A stretch of DNA of 64,000 nucleotides from the NCBI RefSeq assembly GCF_000719115.1, contig NZ_JOEA01000025.1:50885-114884 (forward strand), given 5' to 3'. The position numbers were made by a program, and so were the translations under genes. The number at the start of each line of letters is the position of its first letter. Positions within the stretch are counted from its first letter, which is position 1. This document shows, piece after piece, positions 51,204-59,872 of the stretch. Under the pieces are notes generated by a model, which worked only from the letters and a program-made list of their open reading frames with translations, ran no database searches and had not been told where the DNA came from. The stretch comes from Lentzea albidocapillata (GTDB lineage Bacteria > Actinomycetota > Actinomycetes > Mycobacteriales > Pseudonocardiaceae).

Positions 51204-52748
51204 GTGCTCCTTGGCCTGCGCCGACCCCTGCTGGTCGGGTTGATCGTCATGGTGGGGGCTTCGGGCTGCGCCGCTCCTGCCTCGCTGAGCGATCGCGACG
51301 GCCGGTTGCAGGTGGTCACCACGACCGGACTGCTGCAGGACCTCGTGCGCAACGTCGGCGGGTCGAGGGTCAACGTGACCTCGCTGGTGCCCGACGGAGC
51401 CGACCCGCACTCCTACGAACCGAGCCTGCGTGACGTGCGGAACGTGGTGTACGCGGACGTGGCGTTCAGCAACTACGTGATGCTGGAGGAGCACTCCGTC
51501 ATCAGGGCCCTGGATGCCAACCTCCGCCCGGAGGCGGCGAACGTCTCGCTGGCCGAGGACGCGGTCAAGTACGCCGCCGAGATCATCCCGCTGGTCGAGG
51601 ACGTCACGCTGGACACCGTGTGGCTCGGACTGCGGGCCAAGGGCGACGGGAAGGCTCACGGCGCGAACCGCGCGTCGGAGGTCATGCTGAGCATGACCTC
51701 CGCCAGCGGTCCCGGGAACGTCTACGGCTACCTCACCGGGTCGTTCGGCGACGCCGACATCTACTTCGACTCCAGCGACGGTTTCAACCCCGGCGACGGG
51801 TACGGCGACGACACCGCGATCCTGCCCGCCGACGCCCACACCCACATGTCCTGGGCGTTCACCCGGCCTGGTGTCTACGAGGTGACCCTGTCCGCACGCC
51901 TGCGGGTGGACCAGCGGTCACGACCGGTCCCGCTCGGCGAGTCGAAGTTCACCTTCGCGGTCGGTGTACAGCCCCCGAACCGGCCCGTGCAGGTGGACCG
52001 CGGGCACGCCGACCTCACCGTCGATCTGGACCGCGAGCAGGTCTACGCCCTCTTCGATCCGCAGGGAGGCGGGGAGAAGGCGCAGCAGGCCGTGCCGGCG
52101 TCCGATGCCGTCGTCGTGGTGCCGAGCAAGGCGCTCAGCGAGATCCCCGCCGGGTTCGGGTTCCTGGGCCGGCCCGGTGAGCGGGTCTACCAGCTCGCCC
52201 AGGCCGTGCTCGGCAAGCACGTGCACGGCGAGATCGATCCGCACCTGTGGCAGAACGTGCGCAACGCCATGGCCTACACAAAGGTCATCCGGGACGCGCT
52301 GATCGAGAAGGATCCCGAGGGCGCGCGGGAGTACCGGCGCAACACGGAGACCTACCTCGCCGAGCTGGACACACTCGACCGGTACGTGCGCGCGCAGATC
52401 GGCGAGATCCCGGCGTCGCGCCGTCATCTGATCACGACACACGACGCGTTCGGCTATCTCGCCCAGGCGTACGGCATGAGCGTGGCCGGGTTCGTCACGC
52501 CCAACCCCGCCACCGAGCCCTCCCTGGCCGACCGCCGCAAGCTCACCGAGACGATCCGCAACCTCGCGGTGCCCGCGGTGTTCCTCGAACCCAACCTGGC
52601 CGCCCGTTCGTCGACGCTCACCCAGGTCGCCGGCGAGCAGGGAATCCGGGTCTGCCCGATCTACGGCGACACCTTCGACGGCGAGGTCACGACCTACGTC
52701 CGGATGATGCGGTTCAACGCCGACTCGCTGCGCGACTGCCTGCGCTGA
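51204..52748 (+). CDS. Zinc/manganese ABC-transporter receptor lipoprotein with inserted anchored-repeat domain
   Basis: A 514-residue lipoprotein (lipobox VGASGC, C22). Residues about 36-135 are the first lobe of a cluster A-I metal receptor (DGADPHSYEPS, H69); about 341-514 the second lobe (DPHLWQN H347, TTHDAFGYL H413, IYGDTFD). Between them lie C-half and N-half pieces of an anchored-repeat domain in reversed order (AHTHMSWAF at 211, then DRGHADL at 265). TIGR03772-type. GTG 51204 is taken because it is past the hairpin. It binds Zn2+ or Mn2+ and delivers to the permease. Confidence 0.88.
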   Translation: MLLGLRRPLLVGLIVMVGASGCAAPASLSDRDGRLQVVTTTGLLQDLVRNVGGSRVNVTSLVPDGADPHSYEPSLRDVRNVVYADVAFSNYVMLEEHSVIRALDANLRPEAANVSLAEDAVKYAAEIIPLVEDVTLDTVWLGLRAKGDGKAHGANRASEVMLSMTSASGPGNVYGYLTGSFGDADIYFDSSDGFNPGDGYGDDTAILPADAHTHMSWAFTRPGVYEVTLSARLRVDQRSRPVPLGESKFTFAVGVQPPNRPVQVDRGHADLTVDLDREQVYALFDPQGGGEKAQQAVPASDAVVVVPSKALSEIPAGFGFLGRPGERVYQLAQAVLGKHVHGEIDPHLWQNVRNAMAYTKVIRDALIEKDPEGAREYRRNTETYLAELDTLDRYVRAQIGEIPASRRHLITTHDAFGYLAQAYGMSVAGFVTPNPATEPSLADRRKLTETIRNLAVPAVFLEPNLAARSSTLTQVAGEQGIRVCPIYGDTFDGEVTTYVRMMRFNADSLRDCLR

Positions 52749-52762
52749 TGAAAGAGGAGTAC

Positions 52763-53659
52763 ATGAGACGGTCCCTGCCGAGCGCCCTGCTGGTCGTGGC
52801 AGCGCTGCTGGCGCCCGCCGCGGCCCTGGTGCAGCCACCCAGCGACGGGCCGGACCAGACCATCGCGCCCGACCAGCGGATCGCGCTGGACGAGGCCGTG
52901 CTGGCGCGCGGCCACGTGGACATCGGCCCTCGTTACGTCGACGGCGCGTGGAAGCTGATGGTGCATGACGACACCGGCGAACAGTCCGTGTGGCGGAACC
53001 TGGATCGCACGGCGTTCCAGGTTTCGGACAAGGCGTTGCTCACGGTGCCGGACAACCCCGCGTACGCCTTCATCGGCAAGCCGGGCGCGCGGGTGCATGT
53101 GCTCCCGCAGGTGCAGAACCCCGAGGTGACCTGGGTCGGCTGGAACACCCAGGACCCCGAGGTGATGGAGGTCGTCGACCGAGGGGTCACCCTGACCCTC
53201 ACCGGCGTCGACGGCCCCGGCGAGTTGTTCGTCTACCTGCAGGCCGGCAACTTCGGCGCCGCCGACGTGCTCTGGAACTCCACCAAGGCCGAACGCCAGG
53301 ACATCTGGGTCGACACCAACACGCACACGCACGCCAACTGGGTCTTCACCACTCCCGGCGTCTACCTCGTCCAGGTGGAGGCGCACGCGAAACTGGTGGA
53401 CGGCAAGGAGGCTCGCAACACCGCGACGCTGCGCTTCGCCGTCGGTGACGCGACCGACGCCAGATCAGCTTTGTCTGCTGCGCCGCGAACGCCGGCGAGC
53501 GCAACACCTTCTGCGGCGTCCGAAAAGGACAGTACCGGCGGTTCAGGACCGCCCTGGGGTGTCATCGCACTGATCGCGGCCGTCGCCGTGCTGGCGGTGC
53601 TCGTCGTCGTTGTGGTCGTGCGCGGTCGCGCAGCGAAGCGGCAGGGGACATCCGGGTGA
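52763..53659 (+). CDS. Membrane-anchored anchored-repeat protein
   Basis: A 298-residue protein: signal peptide, one anchored-repeat domain (ARGHVDIGPRYV, VTWVGWNTQDPEV, NTHTHANWVFTTPG), a Ser/Pro/Thr spacer, a C-terminal membrane helix (WGVIALIAAVAVLAVLVVVV) and a basic tail. No LAxTG motif, so it stays in the membrane next to the transporter. GAGGAG precedes ATG 52763. Its stop overlaps the ATPase start. Confidence 0.85.
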   Translation: MRRSLPSALLVVAALLAPAAALVQPPSDGPDQTIAPDQRIALDEAVLARGHVDIGPRYVDGAWKLMVHDDTGEQSVWRNLDRTAFQVSDKALLTVPDNPAYAFIGKPGARVHVLPQVQNPEVTWVGWNTQDPEVMEVVDRGVTLTLTGVDGPGELFVYLQAGNFGAADVLWNSTKAERQDIWVDTNTHTHANWVFTTPGVYLVQVEAHAKLVDGKEARNTATLRFAVGDATDARSALSAAPRTPASATPSAASEKDSTGGSGPPWGVIALIAAVAVLAVLVVVVVVRGRAAKRQGTSG

Positions 53660-54399
53660 ACGCGCTGCGGGTGAGCGGCCTGGCCGTGGATCTGGGCGGA
53701 CGCCGGGTGCTGACCGATGTCGGCCTCACCGTCGACCGTGGCGAACTGGTCGGGCTGGTCGGTCCGAACGGCGCGGGCAAGACCACGTTGCTGCGCAGCC
53801 TGATGGGCCTCCTGAAACCCAAGGCGGGCGAGGTGGAGGTGGACGGGGAACCGGTGCGCCGCGCGGGCACCGGCCTGGGGTACGTGCCTCAGCGGCACGA
53901 GTTCGCCTGGGACTTCCCGCTCTCGGTGGAGGGCGTGGTGATGACCGGCCGCACCGGACGGCTCGGCCTGTTCCGCAGGCCGCGTGCGGCGGACTGGCGC
54001 GCGGTGGTCGAGGCGCTCGACCGGGTGCGCATGGCCGATCTGCGGACCCGCCCGGTCGGTGAACTGTCCGGTGGGCAGCGTCAGCGCGTGCTGCTGGCGA
54101 GGGCGTTGGCGCTCCAGCCGTCGGCGCTGTTGCTCGACGAGCCCTTCACGGGCCTGGACATGCCCACTCAGGAACTGCTCTCGGACCTGTTGCTGTCACT
54201 GGCCAGGGACTCCAACGCCGTGCTGACCACCACCCACGACTTACCGGGCGCGCTCTACACCTGCGACCGGCTCATCCTGCTCAACCGCACGGTCGTCGCC
54301 GCGGGGCCACCAGATCAGCTGCGCGACGAGAAGCCGTGGATGGACACCTTCGGCGTCAGCGAGGGCAGCCCGTTGCTCAAGATCCTCAAGGCGGTCTGA
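53656..54399 (+). CDS. Metal ABC-transporter ATPase
   Basis: A 247-residue ABC ATPase: Walker A GPNGAGKTT, Q-loop VPQRHEF, signature LSGGQRQRV, Walker B LLLDEPFTG, switch His TTHDL. Zinc/manganese import type (ZnuC/MntB-like), TIGR03771-type. GTG overlaps the stop of the membrane protein gene; one base ahead of the permease gene starts. Confidence 0.93.
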   Translation: MNALRVSGLAVDLGGRRVLTDVGLTVDRGELVGLVGPNGAGKTTLLRSLMGLLKPKAGEVEVDGEPVRRAGTGLGYVPQRHEFAWDFPLSVEGVVMTGRTGRLGLFRRPRAADWRAVVEALDRVRMADLRTRPVGELSGGQRQRVLLARALALQPSALLLDEPFTGLDMPTQELLSDLLLSLARDSNAVLTTTHDLPGALYTCDRLILLNRTVVAAGPPDQLRDEKPWMDTFGVSEGSPLLKILKAV

Positions 54400-55272
54400 A
54401 TGTCCCCCATCGACTTCCTCCGCGACCTGGTCAATCCCGACCTCGCGTTCCTGCCCAAGGCGTTGCTGGTCGCGGTGATGTCCTCGATCGTCTGCGGCGT
54501 CGTGGGCTGTTACGTCGTACTGCGGGGAATGGCGTTCATCGGCGACGCGGTCGCACATGCGGTGTTCCCCGGACTGGCCATCGCTTTCGCGGTGTCGGGC
54601 AACCTGATCCTCGGCGGCACCATCGCCGGCGTGGCGACCGCCGTGCTGGTCGCCGTGTTCTCGCAGAACCGGCGGCTGCGCGAGGACTCCGTCATCGGGA
54701 TCTTCTTCGTGGCCGCGTTCGCGCTGGGCATCGTGGTGATCTCCAGGGCACCAGGCTACGCGGGATCGTTGCAGCAGTTCCTGTTCGGCTCCATCACCGG
54801 CATCCCGGACGAGGACCTGTACACGGTCGCGGTGACCGGCATCATCGTGCTGGGCGCGGTTTTCTTGCTGCACAAGGAGTTCGTCGCGGTCACCATCGAC
54901 CGGGAGATGGCACGGGCGACGGGTCTGCGGGTGTTCTGGCTCGACATCGTGCTCTATGTGCTGGTCACCCTCGCGGTGGTGATCTCGGTGCAGACCATCG
55001 GCAACATCCTGGTGCTCGCGCTCCTGGTAACCCCCGCGGCGACCGCGCGCCTGCTGACCGACCGGCTCGCCGTGATGATGCTGCTGGCGCCTGTGATCGG
55101 CGGCTTGTGTGCGTTGGTCGGCCTGTACGTGTCGTGGTCGTGGGACTTCCCGACGGGCGGAACGATCGTCCTCGTCCTCACCGCGGTGTTCCTCACGGCC
55201 TGGGTTCTGGCGCCCAGGCACGGTCTGCTCGCCCGCGCCCCACGACGCCGAGCCGAGAGCGCCGCGAGTTAG
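54400..55272 (+). CDS. Metal ABC-transporter permease
   Basis: A 290-residue permease with eight to nine hydrophobic segments and the ABC-3 pattern of ZnuB/MntC (FIGDAVAHAVFPGLAIAF, LAVVISVQTIGNILVLALLVTPAATARLL in pieces). TIGR03770-type. Directly follows the ATPase gene. Forms the membrane channel for metal. Confidence 0.93.
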   Translation: MSPIDFLRDLVNPDLAFLPKALLVAVMSSIVCGVVGCYVVLRGMAFIGDAVAHAVFPGLAIAFAVSGNLILGGTIAGVATAVLVAVFSQNRRLREDSVIGIFFVAAFALGIVVISRAPGYAGSLQQFLFGSITGIPDEDLYTVAVTGIIVLGAVFLLHKEFVAVTIDREMARATGLRVFWLDIVLYVLVTLAVVISVQTIGNILVLALLVTPAATARLLTDRLAVMMLLAPVIGGLCALVGLYVSWSWDFPTGGTIVLVLTAVFLTAWVLAPRHGLLARAPRRRAESAAS

Positions 55273-55421
55273 CCCCGCGGACGACCTGTGCAGCGGTCAG
55301 GAACTGCCGCTCGGATTCGAGCACATGCGCGATGCCGCGCTCATGGTCGGTTCGCGGTCTGGGCCGTGCGCACATCCGCACTCCCTGTCAGCACGGCGGC
55401 CCGGCGATCTTGACCCGATCG

Positions 55422-56246
55422 TCAGCCATGCCCTCCCCGCCTCTGTCCCATGTGGATGGTCCTGGCCGTGAGCAGCGCCACGTCGTCACGGTTGCCCAGC
55501 CACACCGGCGAGGCGCGGTCGAGCAAACCGTTCCACGCGACGCGATCGTCCTGGGCCAGGTACGCCTGGGCTCGTCCGACTCGTGCGGCGAGCTCCGCGA
55601 GCACCACCTCTCGCACCGTCTCGGTGAGCGGGGCGGGCAGGTCCAGCAGCACGCTGCGGCTGGTGACCTGCTCGAGTCCGGCGGACCGCAACAGGCCCGG
55701 CCATCCGCGGGCCTCGCGCACGGCCGTGGGTCTGCTCTCGAACCACGCCGTGAACCACTCGTTGTGCGCGGCGTCGAGCCGAGCCTCCAGTCCAGGTCTG
55801 CCCACGCCGACGTCCCAGGGCAGGCAACGCGCGGGCAGGCCGCCCTCTCCGAGTGCGAGCAGGCCGCCGGGAGAGAGCAGCCCGGCCAGCCCGGACACCG
55901 CGTCCTGCCAGGACAACGCGTGGTGCACGCAGGCACCGGACCAGATCAGCGACACCGGTTCAGGCAGCGGTATGGGACCGTCGTCGAGGTCGTGAAGCAC
56001 CGTGCGCACACGGTCGCCCAGCCCTGCCTGCTCAGCGCGCTCGCGCACCAGAGCGAGCATCGCCTCGTCGTTGTCCACGGCGTAGACCCGTCCGGCGCGT
56101 TCGGCCAGCCGCAGCGTGCCGCTGCCGGATCCGGGTCCGACGTCGGCCACCACGCCGGCGACCGGCAGAGCGTCCAGGAGTGCCAGCTCGGTCTGTGCGA
56201 ACACCGCTTCCGCCGCGGCGGGGTCCGCGGTCGACGGGCCGGTCAT
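55422..56246 (-). CDS. SAM-dependent methyltransferase
   Basis: A 274-residue class I methyltransferase: VVADVGPGSGSGTLRLA (about 32-48), YAVDNDEAML, LIWSGACVHHALSW, LLSPGGLLALGEGG. Its ATG overlaps the stop of the GTPase gene by 1 nt (TGATG), so both form a zinc-responsive operon. Substrate unknown; might be linked to metallophore or protein modification. Confidence 0.85.
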   Translation of the reverse strand: MTGPSTADPAAAEAVFAQTELALLDALPVAGVVADVGPGSGSGTLRLAERAGRVYAVDNDEAMLALVRERAEQAGLGDRVRTVLHDLDDGPIPLPEPVSLIWSGACVHHALSWQDAVSGLAGLLSPGGLLALGEGGLPARCLPWDVGVGRPGLEARLDAAHNEWFTAWFESRPTAVREARGWPGLLRSAGLEQVTSRSVLLDLPAPLTETVREVVLAELAARVGRAQAYLAQDDRVAWNGLLDRASPVWLGNRDDVALLTARTIHMGQRRGGHG

Positions 56247-57382
56247 CAGGCGTGCTCGTGCAGGTCGGTGAGGTCCCACTCCGGCAGCGGGTCCTCCAGC
56301 TCGCGCCAGTGCACCGGACCGGCCTCGAACTCCTCGTCGGTCAGCAACGCGGGTTCCAGGCGGCGGCGCGGTTCGTCGAGGTCGAGGCCGACGCCGATGA
56401 AGACCAGTTCCTGGCGGCCCTGCGGGGTGTCCAGCAGTTGCCCGGGTTCCAGGGTGAGGTTCGGGCCCGCCTGTGACCACACCGCGAGAACCTCGGGGCG
56501 GCTGGCGATGTGGCAGAAACCCTTGCTGCGCAACACGCCGTCCCAGCCGGCCAGCGCCGCCATCAGCCGGGCGGGGTGGAAGGGCCGCGACGCGCGGAAC
56601 GCGACCGAGCGGATGCCGTACTCCTCGGTCTCCGGGACGTGGCCGGTGCCCGCCAGTTCCTGGGCCCAGCCGGGCGCCTGCGCGGCGGTGATCGGGTCGT
56701 AGCGACCGGTGTCGAGCACCTCGGCCAGCTCGACGACGCCGTGCCGCGTGTGCAGCAGGCGGGCGGTGGGATTCATCCTGCGCAGCACGGCGTCGAGCGT
56801 CGCGAGCTGTTCGCCGGTCACGAGGTCGGTCTTGTTGACCACCAGCAGGTCCGCGAACTCGACCTGGTCGACCAGCAGGTCCGAGATCGTGCGCTCGTCC
56901 TCCTCCGCGGCGGCCAGGTCGCGCTCGGCCAGGTGGTCACCGGTGGTCAGCTCGCGCAGGAAGCCCGCCGCGTCCACCAGCGTCACCATCGTGTCCAGCT
57001 GTGCGTGGTCGGACAGGCTCGTGCCGTCCTCGAAGGTCCAGTCGAAGGTCGCGGCCACCGGCATCGGCTCCGAAATGCCGGTGGACTCGATGAGGATCGT
57101 GTCGAACCGGCCTGAGCGCGCCAGCTCGCCGACGCTGTCGAGCAGGTCCTCCCGCAACGTGCAGCAGATGCAGCCGTTGGTCAGCTCGACCAGCCGCTCG
57201 GTGGTGCGGTCCAGGGTGCCCTGACCCGCCACCAGCGCGGCGTCGATGTTGATCTCGCTCATGTCGTTGACGATCACCGCCACGCGCCGCCCTTCCCGGT
57301 TGGCGAGCACGTGGTTGAGCAACGTCGTCTTGCCCGAGCCGAGGAAGCCGGACAGCACGGTGACCGGGGTGCGCCTGAACAT
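56246..57382 (-). CDS. COG0523 (CobW/ZigA/YciC-type) GTPase, putative zinc metallochaperone
   Basis: A 378-residue G3E GTPase: Walker [11 protein letters not shown] (11-20), the metal motif CICC (71-74) in [21 protein letters not shown], and a C-terminal CobW domain ending in HEHA. Zinc-starvation versions deliver zinc to essential enzymes. A Zur-box-like site lies 8 nt upstream of the start. It is divergent from the disrupted siderophore-type ABC gene. Confidence 0.9.
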   Translation of the reverse strand: MFRRTPVTVLSGFLGSGKTTLLNHVLANREGRRVAVIVNDMSEINIDAALVAGQGTLDRTTERLVELTNGCICCTLREDLLDSVGELARSGRFDTILIESTGISEPMPVAATFDWTFEDGTSLSDHAQLDTMVTLVDAAGFLRELTTGDHLAERDLAAAEEDERTISDLLVDQVEFADLLVVNKTDLVTGEQLATLDAVLRRMNPTARLLHTRHGVVELAEVLDTGRYDPITAAQAPGWAQELAGTGHVPETEEYGIRSVAFRASRPFHPARLMAALAGWDGVLRSKGFCHIASRPEVLAVWSQAGPNLTLEPGQLLDTPQGRQELVFIGVGLDLDEPRRRLEPALLTDEEFEAGPVHWRELEDPLPEWDLTDLHEHA

Positions 57383-57389
57383 ATGGACA

Positions 57390-57404
57390 TGATAATCATA
57401 TTCA
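57390..57404. promoter_or_regulatory. Zur-box-like site 3
   Basis: TGATAATCATATTCA matches the Zur consensus (reverse form TGAAAATCATTTTCA) at 13 of 15 bases. It lies 8 nt upstream of the GTPase start and 61 nt upstream of the start of the disrupted lipoprotein gene. Confidence 0.75.
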
Positions 57405-57464
57405 TGGTCGAAATGTGACCGGTTCCGGCCTCGCGATCATCCGTACTGAGTGGAAGGCACGCAC

Positions 57465-58575
57465 ATGCCCCGACACGGCCTCGCTTCCCGCCGAGCCGTC
57501 CCGTTCCTCGTCATCGCCGCGGCGATGACGGCGTGTTCCGCTCCTCCGGCGGACGGCGGTGCGACCACCCCTGGCGGCTCCAGACCTTCGATCGACCGCA
57601 GGGCGGCACCGCTGGAGCCGGCGCTGACCGTCACCGATCCCCAGGGCCGGACGCTCGCTCTCACGAAGCGGCCCGAGCGGATCGTCTGCCTGAACGGGCT
57701 GTGCGACGACATCGTGACCACGCTGGGACTCACGCCGGTCGGCACGAGCAACCCGGCACTGATCAAGCACCCGGCACTGCTCGGCGAGCAGGCGGGCGCC
57801 GCCGTCGCGGTGGTGCCGGGCACGTTCGGCAGCGAGGACGTCGAGGCCATCGCGGCGATGCGGCCGGACCTCGTGATCGGGCTGCCCGGTGTGCACGACC
57901 CGCTGAAGGAGGCGGTCGAGCGCTTCGCTCCACTGTGGACGGCTGATCCGGTGACGTGGGAGCAGTCCGTCGGTTTCCTTCGTGCCCTGGGCGCGCTGAC
58001 GGGCCGGGTGGAGCAGGCTCGTGGTGCCGAGGAACAGTTCCGCGGCACCGCTGAGCGGCCTGACAGTTCGTCAGCTGGTGCGCCAGGGCCGTTACGCCGC
58101 AAGAGGTCCGTTCGGAATGCTGACCGAGGCGGACGACGACGAGGTGCGTGCGGCGCTGCGCGACACCGGAACACAGCAGTGGGCGGACATCCCGGTGGAC
58201 CAGCTCTCCGGCGGCCAGCGACAGCGCGTGCGGCTGGCTCTCGCGCTGGCACAGGACGCACCGGTGCTGCTGCTCGACGAGCCGACCACCTACCTGGACG
58301 TCCGGCACCAGCTGGAGGTCCTGGACCTCATCCGCCGACTCCAGCACGAACGATCACTCACCGTCGTCGCGGTACTGCACGACCTCACCCAGGCCGTCCG
58401 CTACTCCGATCGCGTCGTGGCGCTGCGGCACGGCCGCGTGCACGCCGAGGGTGCTCCGCAGGATGTCGTGGACACCGCGCTGCTGCGCGATGTCTACGGC
58501 GTGCGCGGCCGTGTGTGGCACGACGAGCTCAGCGGCCTCGTCTGCACGTTCGACGGGGTGTCCGAGATGGACTGA
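57465..58575 (+). pseudogene. Fused remains of a siderophore-type ABC transporter: receptor N-half joined to ATPase C-part
   Basis: Residues 1 to about 185 are a FecB/FepB-type receptor lipoprotein (lipobox MTAC, C24; RIVCLNGLCDDIVTTLGL). At about 58020 this stops, and in another frame the C-terminal part of a FecE-type ATPase begins (GLTVRQLVRQGRY, signature LSGGQRQRV, DEPTTYLD, VLHDL) to the stop at 58575. The second half of the receptor, the permease and the Walker A part of the ATPase are missing. A deletion of several kilobases explains it. Non-functional as a transporter. Confidence 0.9.
58024..58048. repeat. Inverted repeat at the deletion junction
   Basis: GTGCCGAGGAAC (58024-58035) and GTTCCGCGGCAC (58037-58048) are complementary with one mismatch. 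The palindrome sits exactly on the receptor/ATPase fusion point. Confidence 0.8.
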
Positions 58576-58578
58576 GTG

Positions 58579-59808
58579 TCAGACGGCGCTACGCAGCACA
58601 GGGGTCACCCACGCCAGCACCACACCGGACAGCAGAACCAGCACACCGGCCCCGAGACCGGCGCGCGGGTCACCCACCGCCACGGACACGGTTCCCGCCA
58701 AGGCGGCACCGACCGGCTGCCCGACGCCCCAGGCCAGCATCCTGGCAGTGGTGTTCACCCGGGACTGCAGCTCCTCCGGGCACACCTGCTGCCGGTAGGT
58801 GATCCCGTTGAGAACCACTGTGGCGTGAGCGGCACCCCAGTACACCGCCGCCGCACACACCAGCAGCCAATGCCCGCTCACCAGCACGAAAACGCCACCC
58901 AGCAGGGAAAGCGGCAACGCCGTCAACGCGAGCCGCGCGCCACCCCAGCGCGCGGTCAGCCGTGGCACCAACCGGGACGCGACGATCGCTCCGGCACCCC
59001 AGCAGCTGAACAACGCGGCGAGCCGGACGTCACCTCGCGGCGCGACCCCCAGCACCCGATCAGCGAACGGCACCAGCACCGCCACCCAGGCACCACTGGC
59101 CACCGAGTGCGTGGCGCCGACGAGGGTCAAGGTGCGGATGATCGGCTCACGCCACAGGAACCGCAGCCCTTCCCGTACGTCGGCGACAAGTTCACCGGCA
59201 CCCCGCACAGGACGCGGATTGGCCATGTTGCTGACGATGCTGCGCAGCAACAACGCCGACCCCACAGCGGTCAGCGCGTTCACCGCCAGCAGTCCCGCCG
59301 GTGCGACGACGGCGATCACCAGACCGGTCAGACCGGGCACCACCAGTTCCACCGCGGTGGTGCGTCCGAAGAGAGTCGAGTAGGCGGCTGTCAAACGATC
59401 TTTGCCCACCAACGCCGGCAGTGCGCCGAAGTTCGCCGCGTCGAAGAACACGAACGCCGTCTGCGTCGCGAACGCCACAGCCACGACGTGCGGCGCGGAC
59501 AACACACCGGCCCACCACGCGAGCGGAACGCTCAGCAGGACGGCGGCGACACCGAGGTCGAGCGCCACCATCATCGCCCGGCGATCCAGCCGATCCGCCA
59601 GTGCCCCGGCGAGCAGTCCGAACACCAGGTACGGCAACGCCTCCGCCACCGCGACCGCCGATGTCCACCCCGCCGATCCGGTCAGCTGGTAGACCAGCAC
59701 CGGCAACGACACAGCCGACACCACGGCGCCCGCGACCGACAGCACGCGCGCCAGCAGGTAACGACTGAAATCACGCTCGGACGCGTGCAGTTCTTCGATG
59801 CTCGTCAC
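58579..59808 (-). CDS. Major facilitator superfamily exporter
   Basis: A 409-residue MFS protein with twelve segments: ALADRLDRRAMM after segment 2, FVFFDAANFGALPALVG, TYRQQVCPEELQSRVN. Resembles the EntS/YvqJ-type exporters. A Zur-box-like site lies 13 nt upstream of ATG 59808. Its end lies 3 nt from the disrupted ABC gene. Could export a zincophore or siderophore, but no biosynthetic gene is present. Confidence 0.87.
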   Translation of the reverse strand: MTSIEELHASERDFSRYLLARVLSVAGAVVSAVSLPVLVYQLTGSAGWTSAVAVAEALPYLVFGLLAGALADRLDRRAMMVALDLGVAAVLLSVPLAWWAGVLSAPHVVAVAFATQTAFVFFDAANFGALPALVGKDRLTAAYSTLFGRTTAVELVVPGLTGLVIAVVAPAGLLAVNALTAVGSALLLRSIVSNMANPRPVRGAGELVADVREGLRFLWREPIIRTLTLVGATHSVASGAWVAVLVPFADRVLGVAPRGDVRLAALFSCWGAGAIVASRLVPRLTARWGGARLALTALPLSLLGGVFVLVSGHWLLVCAAAVYWGAAHATVVLNGITYRQQVCPEELQSRVNTTARMLAWGVGQPVGAALAGTVSVAVGDPRAGLGAGVLVLLSGVVLAWVTPVLRSAV

Positions 59809-59820
59809 GCTAACAGCATA

Positions 59821-59835
59821 TGACTATCATGTTCA
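59821..59835. promoter_or_regulatory. Zur-box-like site 4
   Basis: TGACTATCATGTTCA matches the Zur consensus at 12 of 15 bases and shares 12 of 15 with site 3. 13 nt upstream of the MFS gene. Confidence 0.65.
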
Positions 59836-59872
59836 TCTTTGCGACGGCTGCACCGAAGGCTCGTCATCGGCC

